40,320 nucleotides of DNA from a virus, in IMG/VR virus record IMGVR_UViG_3300044981_000286, positions 1-40,320 of that record. One strand, given 5' to 3'. Position 1 is the stretch's first letter, and the number at the start of each line of letters is the position of its first letter. The position numbers and the translations under genes were made by a program. The notes beneath the pieces are model-generated. The model ran no database searches, was not told the DNA's origin, and was given only the letters and a program-made list of their open reading frames with translations. Of this stretch, positions 14,814 to 22,172 are shown one piece after another.

Positions 14814-14883
14814 AAGACAAGAAGATTAACAGTCTTGGCTGTTTTTCTCAAGAGGCAACTATTCGGAATTTCCTAATGGTTGA

Positions 14884-14923
14884 GTAGCATCAGAATGCCC
14901 GTATAAGTTAAATTTTGATTTGA
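14884..14923 (+). promoter_or_regulatory. Late restart motif upstream of tail gene 14939
   Basis: GTAGCA at 14884-14889, with TAAATTTTGATTTGA at 14909-14923 at 25-nt spacing. TATAAG sits between, at 14902. One of the best matches, with only one difference from the 25724 second box. Confidence 0.55.
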
Positions 14924-14938
14924 CTATATAGGTGTTTC

Positions 14939-16111
14939 TTGAACCTTCTCAGCGATATTATCACATATGTCCGCAGGCTCATTAAAAGCCCTTCCAATGC
15001 CCAGATTACGGACAATCTGATCATAGATTACATCAATCGCTTCTGGCTATTGGATGTAGACGCGAGAATACAAGTCTTCGATTTAAAGACCAAATACCAA
15101 TTCCAAACTACTCCAGGGATCGCAGACTACAATATGCCGCTTTACAGCGTGCAGGTGCAGCCGGGATTGCAAGATATCGGCATGTTTCCTGTTTATCAAG
15201 GGTTCATGCAAGCCTGCTACGCCAATGGTATTCAGGTCCCTTTTTATACTCAGCGCGATCCTTTTTGGAGCTTGTGGCCCAATTATCTGCAGTTTTTGCC
15301 GGTTTCTGGGGTTGGTAATGGAACTGCCGGACCATATACCTTGACGCTGCCATTTTTCCCTGCGATTCCGGGCCATATCGATATTACGGGGATCATCGCT
15401 ACTGGCAATAACCAAGATCCTCCGCTTGTCCCTATTGGCCCTAGCTCTAACTTTATAACGACAATCCCAACAACTAGCGTTTATTCGGCTGTTTACTTTA
15501 CTGCAACGGGGGAGAATGGGCAAAACATTGTAGTTGCAGACAGCGGCCAGTTTCTTTCTAACAATACCGATGGAGACCTTTATGGGTTACTTATGTCTCC
15601 TGGTCTTGCGCCTTTGGGCAATACAGCTCTTGTGGGCGGGTATTCTACAACTTCTAACACTATAAATTACAATACTGGATCAGCCAATGTCACTTTCCCC
15701 ACTGCAATTCCGGAAGGTGCTCCAATTCAAGCTCAATGTTATTTTTTCCAACAGGGATTGCCAAGGGCTATTCTTTTCTACAATAACTGTCTAACCCTGC
15801 GTCCTCCTCCTGATGTTCCCTATCTTATTGAACTTAATGCTTACTTGACTCCAGCCGCATTTTTAATCAGCGGAGATGCGATTCCTTTTGGATATATGTC
15901 CGAGTATATCGCTCGTGGGGCTGCGAGAAAGATTCTTTCCGATACCGGAGATATAGAGCAGTTTCAGTTCTATGAGCCTCTATTCAGAGAACAAGAGACG
16001 TTGGTATGGAAGAGAAGCCAAAGACAGTTTACCGCAACCAGAACCGGCACGATCTTTAGCGATCTGCAAGGTCAGAGCAATTACAACAATATTGGTCAGG
16101 GGTCAACATGA
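14939..16111 (+). CDS. P22 gp4-like head-tail adaptor / tail accessory factor
   Basis: 390 residues. The N-terminal helical part NLLSDIITYVRRLIKSPSNA, then ITDNLIIDYINRFWLLDVDA (residues about 2-45), and the C-terminal block YMSEYIARGAARKILSDTGD (about 322-341) are typical of the P22 gp4-like tail accessory proteins, which bind the portal ring after packaging and receive the next tail factor. The middle is an enlarged beta-rich insert (Gly/Thr/Pro-rich, about residues 120-280), making it much longer than P22 gp4 (166 aa). It starts at TTG after ATAGGTGTTTC and overlaps the next gene by 4 nt. Confidence 0.72.
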   Translation: MNLLSDIITYVRRLIKSPSNAQITDNLIIDYINRFWLLDVDARIQVFDLKTKYQFQTTPGIADYNMPLYSVQVQPGLQDIGMFPVYQGFMQACYANGIQVPFYTQRDPFWSLWPNYLQFLPVSGVGNGTAGPYTLTLPFFPAIPGHIDITGIIATGNNQDPPLVPIGPSSNFITTIPTTSVYSAVYFTATGENGQNIVVADSGQFLSNNTDGDLYGLLMSPGLAPLGNTALVGGYSTTSNTINYNTGSANVTFPTAIPEGAPIQAQCYFFQQGLPRAILFYNNCLTLRPPPDVPYLIELNAYLTPAAFLISGDAIPFGYMSEYIARGAARKILSDTGDIEQFQFYEPLFREQETLVWKRSQRQFTATRTGTIFSDLQGQSNYNNIGQGST

Positions 16112-16638
16112 GCATTCCTTATAATCTTAACATCCCATTTTCCACGCATAATCCTTCCGTGGACCAACCGAATATGTTGACCAATACTAACAGCATTGCG
16201 ACATATGTGGCTGTTGATCATGTGCCTTTTAATACAACTGGAAGTGGGCAGCACAATCAAGTCACTTTTAACAATATTGGTGCTCAATCGGTCCCTAGCG
16301 ATCCAACCTCTATTTTGTACACCGTCAACGATGCATTTTCTCATCCCCAGTTAGCATTTATAAACTCTCAGAATTTCGCCAATATAGCATCTCCTAATGG
16401 AGTGGTTCTCGTATTTGCAGGGATAATCATACAATGGGGATCTGCGTCTACAACTGGATCATCGGTAGCATTTCCAACCGCTTTCCCTCACAACGCTTTT
16501 AGTATGGTTGTAACAGGCTCTGCCACTCCTTACACGGGTGGCTTCGTTGTTTCTGCTCTTTCTCGTACAAACTTTACAGTGACAAGAACTTCTGGTTCTG
16601 GAGCCACGGGATATTACTATATAGCCATAGGTAACTGA
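16108..16638 (+). CDS. Tail fibre-like protein with gp53-like C-terminal domain
   Basis: 176 residues. The last ~85 residues have the pattern GIIIQWGSAST, then VAFPTAFPHNAFSMVVTG, then GYYYIAIGN, which matches the C-terminal receptor-type domain of phage gp53-like putative tail fibres (IQWG...FP.aF....yyiAIG). The first half is a low-complexity, asparagine-rich linker that may attach to the tail. It is coupled by ATGA overlap with the adaptor gene and followed 2 bp later by the large tail protein. It is probably a short fibre or tail tip component. Confidence 0.68.
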   Translation: MSIPYNLNIPFSTHNPSVDQPNMLTNTNSIATYVAVDHVPFNTTGSGQHNQVTFNNIGAQSVPSDPTSILYTVNDAFSHPQLAFINSQNFANIASPNGVVLVFAGIIIQWGSASTTGSSVAFPTAFPHNAFSMVVTGSATPYTGGFVVSALSRTNFTVTRTSGSGATGYYYIAIGN

Positions 16639-16640
16639 CC

Positions 16641-19391
16641 ATGGTTAAATTGGTTGTCAGACCTATTGAAAAGGGTATACGAACAGACAAGCTGGCGTTC
16701 AACATCGACAATGATTCTTTCCCCGTTCTTATCAATGCATATCAGTGGCGTGGACGTATCAAGAGAAAAAGAGGCACTTCTTTCCTTGGAAGACTGACTC
16801 GCTTTTTTAATTCCGCTTCCACCTCTTATGGGTCTACTTCTTCCTTTACGTTAGATGGTTCTGGAAATGGAAATTTGCTTACCGCTTTTTCTCTTCAGGC
16901 AAATGGAAATATAGTTCCTGGGACCGTCACCTTCACCGATACAACTGCAAGTATCACTTATACTGATCCCGCGGAAAACGGAACGCTTACTCCGTCAGGA
17001 ACGATCAACTATGCCACAGGAGCTATTTCCCTTGGCGTGGGCGCTGCGGGCGACACTATTTCTACGGTTGCCTTTCTTTATTATCCTGATCTGCCGGTTA
17101 TGGGCCTGGAGGATTGGATAAGCGCAGCGGAAGCTTTTCCTGGAACAATTGCTTTTGACACAGTCTATGCTTATAACATTTTAACTCTTAGTCCCTATGC
17201 GATTTACGATGTGAGTTTCTATAAGAATCCTCCTACTGGAACTTATCCGAGCTATGTCCATAAAAGTGTAGTGACGCCTACTTCTTGGAACGGTCAGGAT
17301 TATCAACAATTCTGGACTGTCAATTATCAAGGTGCGTTTTGGGCGACGAACGGCATTAATGTTCCATTTAGTACTGAAAATATAGGCATGCAATTTAAAC
17401 CTATTGTTTCCATCACTGTTACCTCTGGAGGACCGCCAGCTATCGCTTCTTTACAAATCACAGGTCACGGACTCGTTGTAGGCGATTTTCTTTTTATCAA
17501 TGAAGTGACGACGACTACCGGAATAAACTGGCAAACCGGATATGTCATCACTGTCACTGATGCTAATAATGTTGTAGTAGAATTTCCAAATGCAACGATT
17601 GCAACCAATGGGACAGGTGGAATTGCTCAATATCTCACCAATCGATCCAATACAACACTGGACTGCATCAGGTGGTACGATGGCGACCCTACCAATGGAA
17701 ACCCAACAGCGCCTGTTCTAAATGGGAATTTAGGATGGGTGAACTTCATGCCTCCGCTGTCGAGGAGTGCTTTCAGTATTGGAGATGAGCCTGCTGCAAT
17801 TTACTATTTGGTAGGTGCGAGAATGATTGTTCCCTTTAAAGACAGATTATTGTTTTTGGGACCAGTCATTCAGTCCTCAAGTTCAGGTCCATTTTACCTT
17901 CAAGATACAATCATTTACAGCCAAAATGGCACACCGTATTACACCGCTTCATTTACAGGCGACGTAAGCGCGTCTACTACAGTATTCAATCCGATTCTTG
18001 TCCCTATCAACCAAACGGCAACGGCCAATGCTTACTTTGAGGATCAAACGGGTTACGGTGGTTTTATTTCCGCAGGATACGATCAACCTATTAATACAGC
18101 TGCTTCCAATGAAGATGCAATACTTATAGGATTTACCAATAAGCAAACGCGTTTAATTTATACAGGCAATGACATATTGCCTTTTAACTTTTTCTCTATC
18201 AACTCGGAATTAGGCTCTACTTCTACATTTTCGGTGATTACTTTGGATAGAGGCAAGTTGGACATTGGCCCCAATGGAATAATTCTGTCATCTCAAGTTG
18301 CAGCTGAACGCGCAGACTTGCAATTTCCCGACCAGGTCTTTGAGTTTGATTTGCAAAATAACGGTACGCAGAGAATATGCTCTCAACGCGACTTTATTAA
18401 TGAATGGATTTATTTCACATATTTAATAAATGAAGATGACCCAGTTATATATAAATTTCCAAATCAAACTCTGCAATATAACTATAGAGAAGATTCCTGG
18501 GCCATATTTGACGAGTGCTATACAACCTATGGGCAATTTCGAATCACTCAGGACTCTAGCTGGGCAACGATAGGCAATAGATTCCCTACTTGGGAGTCTT
18601 GGAATGAACCGTGGGCATCTGGATCCTCTACGCTGCTTCAGCCCGATGTTATAGCCGGCAATCAACAGGGCTTTATTGTCTTTAGAGATAGAGGCACAGC
18701 GGAGTCTTCGTCTCTGTATATACAAAATATAATCGGTACAACAGTCACATCTCCCAATCACTGCTTGAACAATGGTGATTATATCATCATAACTGGAACT
18801 ATTGGTGTCACAGGAGTAAACGGAAACATCTATTCCGTAGGGGAAGCAACGACTAACACCTTTGTTCTAGAAGGCTCTTCCACTCCGACTGGAACCTATG
18901 TTGGTGGAGGAACGATCCAGCGTATGTATGTTCCTTATATCCAGACTAAACAATTTCCGGTGGGATGGGACGATGCAAGAAAAACAAGAATCGGGAATCA
19001 GCAGTACTTATTGTCTACTACTCCCAATGGGCAAATCACTTTGTTGATTTTCTTGAGCATGAACGATGAGAGCCCATACAACTTTGGGCCGATAGTCCCT
19101 TCTGATGATGTAACCAACAACTCACTGATCTACAGTACCATTGTCTATACTTGCCCTGAATCTACGAATCTAGGGCTTACTCCGGCTAATATCAACCTGC
19201 AAATGGTCACCGGGTCGCAACAACAACAGATCTGGCACCGCATGAATACTTCTCTTATCGGAGATACCGTTCAGATTGGCTTTACTCTTTCTGATGCACA
19301 GATGCGAGATACAACACTTAGTAACCAGTTTGTGGAGATAGAGCTTCATGGCTTTATCTTAGATGTGCAACCATCACAACTATTGGCTTAA
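16641..19391 (+). CDS. Large tail hub / P22 gp10-like stabilisation protein
   Basis: 916 residues. The start (MVKLVVRPIEKGIRTDKLAF, then NDSFPVLINAYQWRGRIKRK) and the central propeller-like part resemble packaged-DNA stabilisation proteins of the P22 gp10 type, which plug the portal and form the tail hub. Central cues include RMIVPFKDRLLFLGPV (about 393-408), EDAILIGFTNKQTRLIYTG and FDLQNNGTQRICSQRDFINE. Two FCCH-like inserts occur (ITGHGLVVGDFLFINE, about 273-288; NHCLNNGDYIIITG, about 703-716). It is longer than P22 gp10 (472 aa), so extra domains are present. It ends one base before the next gene. Confidence 0.7.
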   Translation: MVKLVVRPIEKGIRTDKLAFNIDNDSFPVLINAYQWRGRIKRKRGTSFLGRLTRFFNSASTSYGSTSSFTLDGSGNGNLLTAFSLQANGNIVPGTVTFTDTTASITYTDPAENGTLTPSGTINYATGAISLGVGAAGDTISTVAFLYYPDLPVMGLEDWISAAEAFPGTIAFDTVYAYNILTLSPYAIYDVSFYKNPPTGTYPSYVHKSVVTPTSWNGQDYQQFWTVNYQGAFWATNGINVPFSTENIGMQFKPIVSITVTSGGPPAIASLQITGHGLVVGDFLFINEVTTTTGINWQTGYVITVTDANNVVVEFPNATIATNGTGGIAQYLTNRSNTTLDCIRWYDGDPTNGNPTAPVLNGNLGWVNFMPPLSRSAFSIGDEPAAIYYLVGARMIVPFKDRLLFLGPVIQSSSSGPFYLQDTIIYSQNGTPYYTASFTGDVSASTTVFNPILVPINQTATANAYFEDQTGYGGFISAGYDQPINTAASNEDAILIGFTNKQTRLIYTGNDILPFNFFSINSELGSTSTFSVITLDRGKLDIGPNGIILSSQVAAERADLQFPDQVFEFDLQNNGTQRICSQRDFINEWIYFTYLINEDDPVIYKFPNQTLQYNYREDSWAIFDECYTTYGQFRITQDSSWATIGNRFPTWESWNEPWASGSSTLLQPDVIAGNQQGFIVFRDRGTAESSSLYIQNIIGTTVTSPNHCLNNGDYIIITGTIGVTGVNGNIYSVGEATTNTFVLEGSSTPTGTYVGGGTIQRMYVPYIQTKQFPVGWDDARKTRIGNQQYLLSTTPNGQITLLIFLSMNDESPYNFGPIVPSDDVTNNSLIYSTIVYTCPESTNLGLTPANINLQMVTGSQQQQIWHRMNTSLIGDTVQIGFTLSDAQMRDTTLSNQFVEIELHGFILDVQPSQLLA

Positions 19392-19392
19392 G

Positions 19393-19869
19393 ATGTCGAG
19401 CATTCTTCAACAGGCACCTTATCTTAGAGTTCAGAGAAACTTTCCAACATCCAATGCGCAAGCTTTGTCCATTGAGGTGGATAGAGCCTACAGCGATACA
19501 GCCCAAAAGGTAAATGCAAGGACCATTGGAATCTATCCGCTTAACAAAGCCGCAGTAACTGGAGATCAGTGGTTTTTACAAGGTAGTATAGAGAAGCAGC
19601 AATCTCTACGACAGATTTACACTTTTACCGCCTCTGGCAATATTGCACATGGTATTAGTTGGACGTCTGTTTCGTTTATCTCTCCAAACTCTTATGGAAG
19701 CTTTACCGATGGGACAAATTGGTATGGTGCTATTTACGTGGGTAGTACAGCGATTGCAGCCCAAGTGTCATTCTATGTGACATCTACAAATATTGTAGTG
19801 CTTTCTGGTGCTGGAGCGCCATCTATTACGCATGGATACATTAATCTTGAGTGGGTGAGTCAGGTTTGA
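19393..19869 (+). CDS. Minor tail structural protein (158 aa)
   Basis: 158 residues from the ATG at 19393, 1 nt after the previous stop; an in-frame ATG at 19363 would overlap the upstream gene and looks less likely. The N-terminus RNFPTSNAQALSIEVDRAYS and the block IGIYPLNKAAVTGDQWFLQG are followed by beta-rich sequence. The setting between the hub and ejection genes suggests a tail tip or needle component. Its last 29 nt are overlapped by the converging gene at 19841, and its 3' end is copied again at 20086-20117. Confidence 0.65.
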   Translation: MSSILQQAPYLRVQRNFPTSNAQALSIEVDRAYSDTAQKVNARTIGIYPLNKAAVTGDQWFLQGSIEKQQSLRQIYTFTASGNIAHGISWTSVSFISPNSYGSFTDGTNWYGAIYVGSTAIAAQVSFYVTSTNIVVLSGAGAPSITHGYINLEWVSQV

Positions 19870-20074
19870 TTTTTCTTTTGCAATCATGTAATCTCTTTAA
19901 ATAACCTAAAAGATCATCGAAATTTTTTTCGTCTGAGGCTTCGGCCGCCATTGAACAAATTATTTCGCATAGAGCTGTTAAAGCAAGTGGGAGACCTATT
20001 CTTTTTTCTCTAATCAGGTTCATAATTTCATCGGAACATTCTTTAATTTGAGACAGCCTGTCTTCTTTATTCAT
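19841..20074 (-). CDS. Hypothetical helical protein (77 aa) bracketed by repeats
   Basis: 77 residues, helical and charged (MNKEDRLSQIKECSDEIMNL...). Its last 10 codons (IKPDSPTQD plus stop) are the antisense of the tail gene's 3' end. The neighbouring minus-strand gene at 20084 ends almost identically (IKPDSPIQD) because the same ~30 bp are present again there. The gene therefore lies between two direct repeats of a tail-gene terminus. Function unknown. Confidence 0.6.
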   Translation of the reverse strand: MNKEDRLSQIKECSDEIMNLIREKRIGLPLALTALCEIICSMAAEASDEKNFDDLLGYLKRLHDCKRKIKPDSPTQD

Positions 20075-20117
20075 AAATTACCGTCAATCTTGAATGGGTG
20101 AGTCAGGTTTGATTTTA
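19843..20117. repeat. Near-identical ~32-bp direct repeats flanking a minus-strand gene
   Basis: Bases 19843-19874 and 20086-20117 match at 30 of 32 positions (243-bp offset). The first copy is the 3' end of the plus-strand tail gene; the second is outside any plus-strand gene. They bracket the gene at 19841-20074. The arrangement suggests that the gene arrived with, or was duplicated together with, the gene terminus. Confidence 0.85.
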
Positions 20118-20491
20118 CCTTGCTCTGTCAAATGTTTATAAAAAAGACGAACCATTAAAACGAATCTTTTCTCAAAATCACCTTCGCCTTTCCACGCTTC
20201 TCCCCCCGCTGGGAAAAATCCGCCAATTTCAAATTGTCGATTGGTTATTTCGCCGTTAAAGATCGAGCCAAACAGTCTTAAGATTTGGTGAATATGTAGG
20301 AGTCCATATTTACATTGATATGGCAAGCACACGAAGTTTCCTTTCTCTTTTTCAATTATATACTTAGCAACATTGTCGGCGGCTCCCAGTAGAGTAGAAA
20401 ATAGAGACATAATATCAGCTTCTGAAAGGACTGCTTTAATTTTTTTATGAAAACTGACAATTTTAGGATCTTCTTTTTTATTGATCTTCAT
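20084..20491 (-). CDS. Hypothetical protein (135 aa)
   Basis: Starting at the ATG at 20491, it reads MKINKKEDPKIVSFHKKIKA and continues as a helical protein with a hydrophobic middle (ADIMSLFSTLLGAADNVAKY, then YGLLHIHQILRLFGSIF) and the end IKPDSPIQD. A longer form from 20542 would overlap the upstream gene by 65 nt; the shorter form overlaps its stop by 14 nt, the usual coupling here. No domain recognised. It is part of a five-gene minus-strand island (21337 to 19841). Confidence 0.6.
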   Translation of the reverse strand: MKINKKEDPKIVSFHKKIKAVLSEADIMSLFSTLLGAADNVAKYIIEKEKGNFVCLPYQCKYGLLHIHQILRLFGSIFNGEITNRQFEIGGFFPAGGEAWKGEGDFEKRFVLMVRLFYKHLTEQGKIKPDSPIQD

Positions 20492-20723
20492 TTTTAGGCT
20501 CCCAGACCCAATGCATGCGACCGACGTATTCAAAATCTTCAAATTCAGGCCTCACATATGCCACGCCTTGAAATCTGACAGCCCCGTCAAAATTAAACTG
20601 GCTCATAAGATATCCCTGACATCCAAAGGCTTTTGGTTCGGTTACAACAACGAGCATTCCTCCAAATTTATGATCGGGCCTTAATTGAACAATGTCGCCG
20701 ACGGCTAATTCTTTTTTTTCCAT
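20478..20723 (-). CDS. Small phage protein of the 'GDIVQL...VVTEPK' type (81 aa)
   Basis: 81 residues beginning MEKKELAVGDIVQLRPDHKF, then GGMLVVVTEPKAFGCQGYLM, a small SH3-like beta barrel pattern, and a tryptophan-rich end (GRMHWVWEP). Proteins of this shape recur in unrelated phages as hypothetical genes, to my recollection; no function is known to me. It has a strong TAGGAGTTT ribosome binding site and is the gene upstream of, and overlapping, 20084-20491. Confidence 0.65.
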   Translation of the reverse strand: MEKKELAVGDIVQLRPDHKFGGMLVVVTEPKAFGCQGYLMSQFNFDGAVRFQGVAYVRPEFEDFEYVGRMHWVWEPKNEDQ

Positions 20724-20751
20724 AAACTCCTATATGGTCTGATAATACCCA

Positions 20752-20931
20752 TTATGGTTCAGGGAAGCATTTGTGCTTTTTCTTCTTAAGCTCTGATTTT
20801 AAATACCTTAGGAATTGTAAAGATCCTATTTTAGCTTTTTTGCTAATTTCGTAAAATTTCTCGTTACCAAACCCTTCTAAAAAGCGCTCCTCTGCTAGAA
20901 AATTATCAAGCTGCTGTTTTAATGTGCTCAT
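20752..20931 (-). CDS. Hypothetical microprotein (59 aa)
   Basis: 59 codons, MSTLKQQLDNFLAEERFLEG ... ELKKKKHKCFPEP. It is helical and basic at its end. It fits exactly in the gap between the minus-strand genes at 20723 and 20945 and is read in the same direction, which supports it. There is no clear Shine-Dalgarno sequence (GGGTGC at a distance). Confidence 0.5.
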   Translation of the reverse strand: MSTLKQQLDNFLAEERFLEGFGNEKFYEISKKAKIGSLQFLRYLKSELKKKKHKCFPEP

Positions 20932-20944
20932 TTTTTAGCACCCG

Positions 20945-21337
20945 TTAACTCGGAAAAATGTTTAATAGCCGTTCAATAGCATGGGTCTGTGAATTGTCCA
21001 ATTTTCTCTCTAGGCTTCTTCTCTCCTGTCTAGAGCGCTCTCTTCCGTTTTTGTCTTGAAAGAGGCAAGTCATCATTGCATGAGTTTCGTCACCAAATTT
21101 TTTACACAAAGTTGGTCTATCGTCGTAAATGTTGCAAGTAAAATTTTCCTTAAGAAAGGTGCATTTTGAATCCTCTGTCATCGGAATGACACACGGCTCC
21201 ATGTCGCTCTCTTTTATCACTGGGCGTAACCTTTTATCCAAATTTCTTTGATAGATCTCTTTTTCTATGGGAGATACACCGCAGCATGCAGCTTTGCATT
21301 TGTGATGGCACTTAAAACAATCGAACTTCCCGCTCAT
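20945..21337 (-). CDS. YkgJ-family cysteine cluster protein
   Basis: 130 residues. The cysteine pattern CFKCHHKCKAACCGVSP (residues 6-22), CTFLKENFTCNIYDDRPTLC (about 60-79), KKFGDE and a final C (about 91) is that of the YkgJ/UPF0153 (CxxCxxCC) cluster family, thought to bind iron-sulfur or zinc. Members are bacterial and of poorly known function. The C-terminal 40 residues are a basic helix. It is the first gene of a minus-strand island, with no strong ribosome binding site. Confidence 0.78.
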   Translation of the reverse strand: MSGKFDCFKCHHKCKAACCGVSPIEKEIYQRNLDKRLRPVIKESDMEPCVIPMTEDSKCTFLKENFTCNIYDDRPTLCKKFGDETHAMMTCLFQDKNGRERSRQERRSLERKLDNSQTHAIERLLNIFPS

Positions 21338-21389
21338 GTAGTATAAATTAATTTAAAATGATATTCTTAAATCAAATGAGGTAAATTTA

Positions 21390-21596
21390 ATGTTTTATTC
21401 TAATCCGGCTCCAGGGATTCCGACAAGCACTTCTGATAATATAACCAATGGAAAGATTATAGTTGGGTCATGCTCTAAATGCGGAGGAAATGTCATAGTT
21501 CATGAATTGTGGATGGCTACGACCCCAGAGATTCCTCAATGCGAGCGTTGTTATTCAAAGAAAAAACAAACATTGCCTGTCATACAAATGGAGTGA
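21390..21596 (+). CDS. Small zinc-ribbon-like protein (68 aa)
   Basis: 68 residues with CSKCGG (about 28-33) and CERC (about 53-56), a two-CxxC zinc ribbon, otherwise Pro/Thr-rich. GAGGTAAATTTA precedes the ATG. It is the first plus-strand gene after the 19.8-21.3 kb island, and its stop is 2 nt before the next start. The CxxC spacing resembles the intron-encoded protein at 10312. Confidence 0.65.
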   Translation: MFYSNPAPGIPTSTSDNITNGKIIVGSCSKCGGNVIVHELWMATTPEIPQCERCYSKKKQTLPVIQME

Positions 21597-21598
21597 TT

Positions 21599-22159
21599 AT
21601 GTCGATGCTAGCAACGGGGGCCAATATTGGCAGTAAAATGACGGGGGCAAGAGATATTGTCCCAAAGGGTTACAGGAAAGGTCAGCTTTCCCAATTCACT
21701 CCAGAACAGATGCAGCTGTTTCAGAGCTTGTTTGGGCATGTGGGTCCGGGAAGCTTTTTGTCTAGGCTTGCTGGTGGGGACCAGGGCAATTTTAATCAGC
21801 TAGAGGCTCCGGCGTTGAGGCAGTTTGGTGAATTGCAAGGCGGCTTGGCTTCTAGATTCAGTGGGTTCGGAACGGGCGCTAGAAATAGCAGTGGCTTCCA
21901 AAACACCATGAATCAGGCGACAAGTGACTTTGCTCAACAGCTTCAGTCTCAGCGTATGGGACTGCAAACCCAAGCAATTCAAGATCTTATTGGTCTAAGT
22001 GGTCAGTTGTTAGGCCAGAGACCATCGGAAAGATTTTTAACTCAGAAGAAAATGCCGTTTTGGCAACAATTTCTTGGAGGAACAGCAGCTCCAGCCCTTG
22101 GTCAGGCTGGAGGACTTTTTGGCGGATTGGGATTGGGAAAATGGGCTGGACTACTTTAA
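21599..22159 (+). CDS. Probable internal virion / ejection protein (186 aa)
   Basis: Starting at the ATG at 21599, with GGAG 6 nt upstream, the protein reads MSMLATGANIGSKMTGARDI. It is glycine-, glutamine- and serine-rich, amphipathic, with two glycine-rich hydrophobic ends (SGFGTGARNSSGFQNTM; APALGQAGGLFGGLGLGKWA). Such composition directly before a large internal protein fits the small ejection proteins of podoviruses (P22 gp7 or T7 gp14 analogues), which leave the head with DNA and help cross the envelope. Assigned by context and composition only. Confidence 0.55.
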   Translation: MSMLATGANIGSKMTGARDIVPKGYRKGQLSQFTPEQMQLFQSLFGHVGPGSFLSRLAGGDQGNFNQLEAPALRQFGELQGGLASRFSGFGTGARNSSGFQNTMNQATSDFAQQLQSQRMGLQTQAIQDLIGLSGQLLGQRPSERFLTQKKMPFWQQFLGGTAAPALGQAGGLFGGLGLGKWAGLL

Positions 22160-22172
22160 ATAAGGAAGCTTT

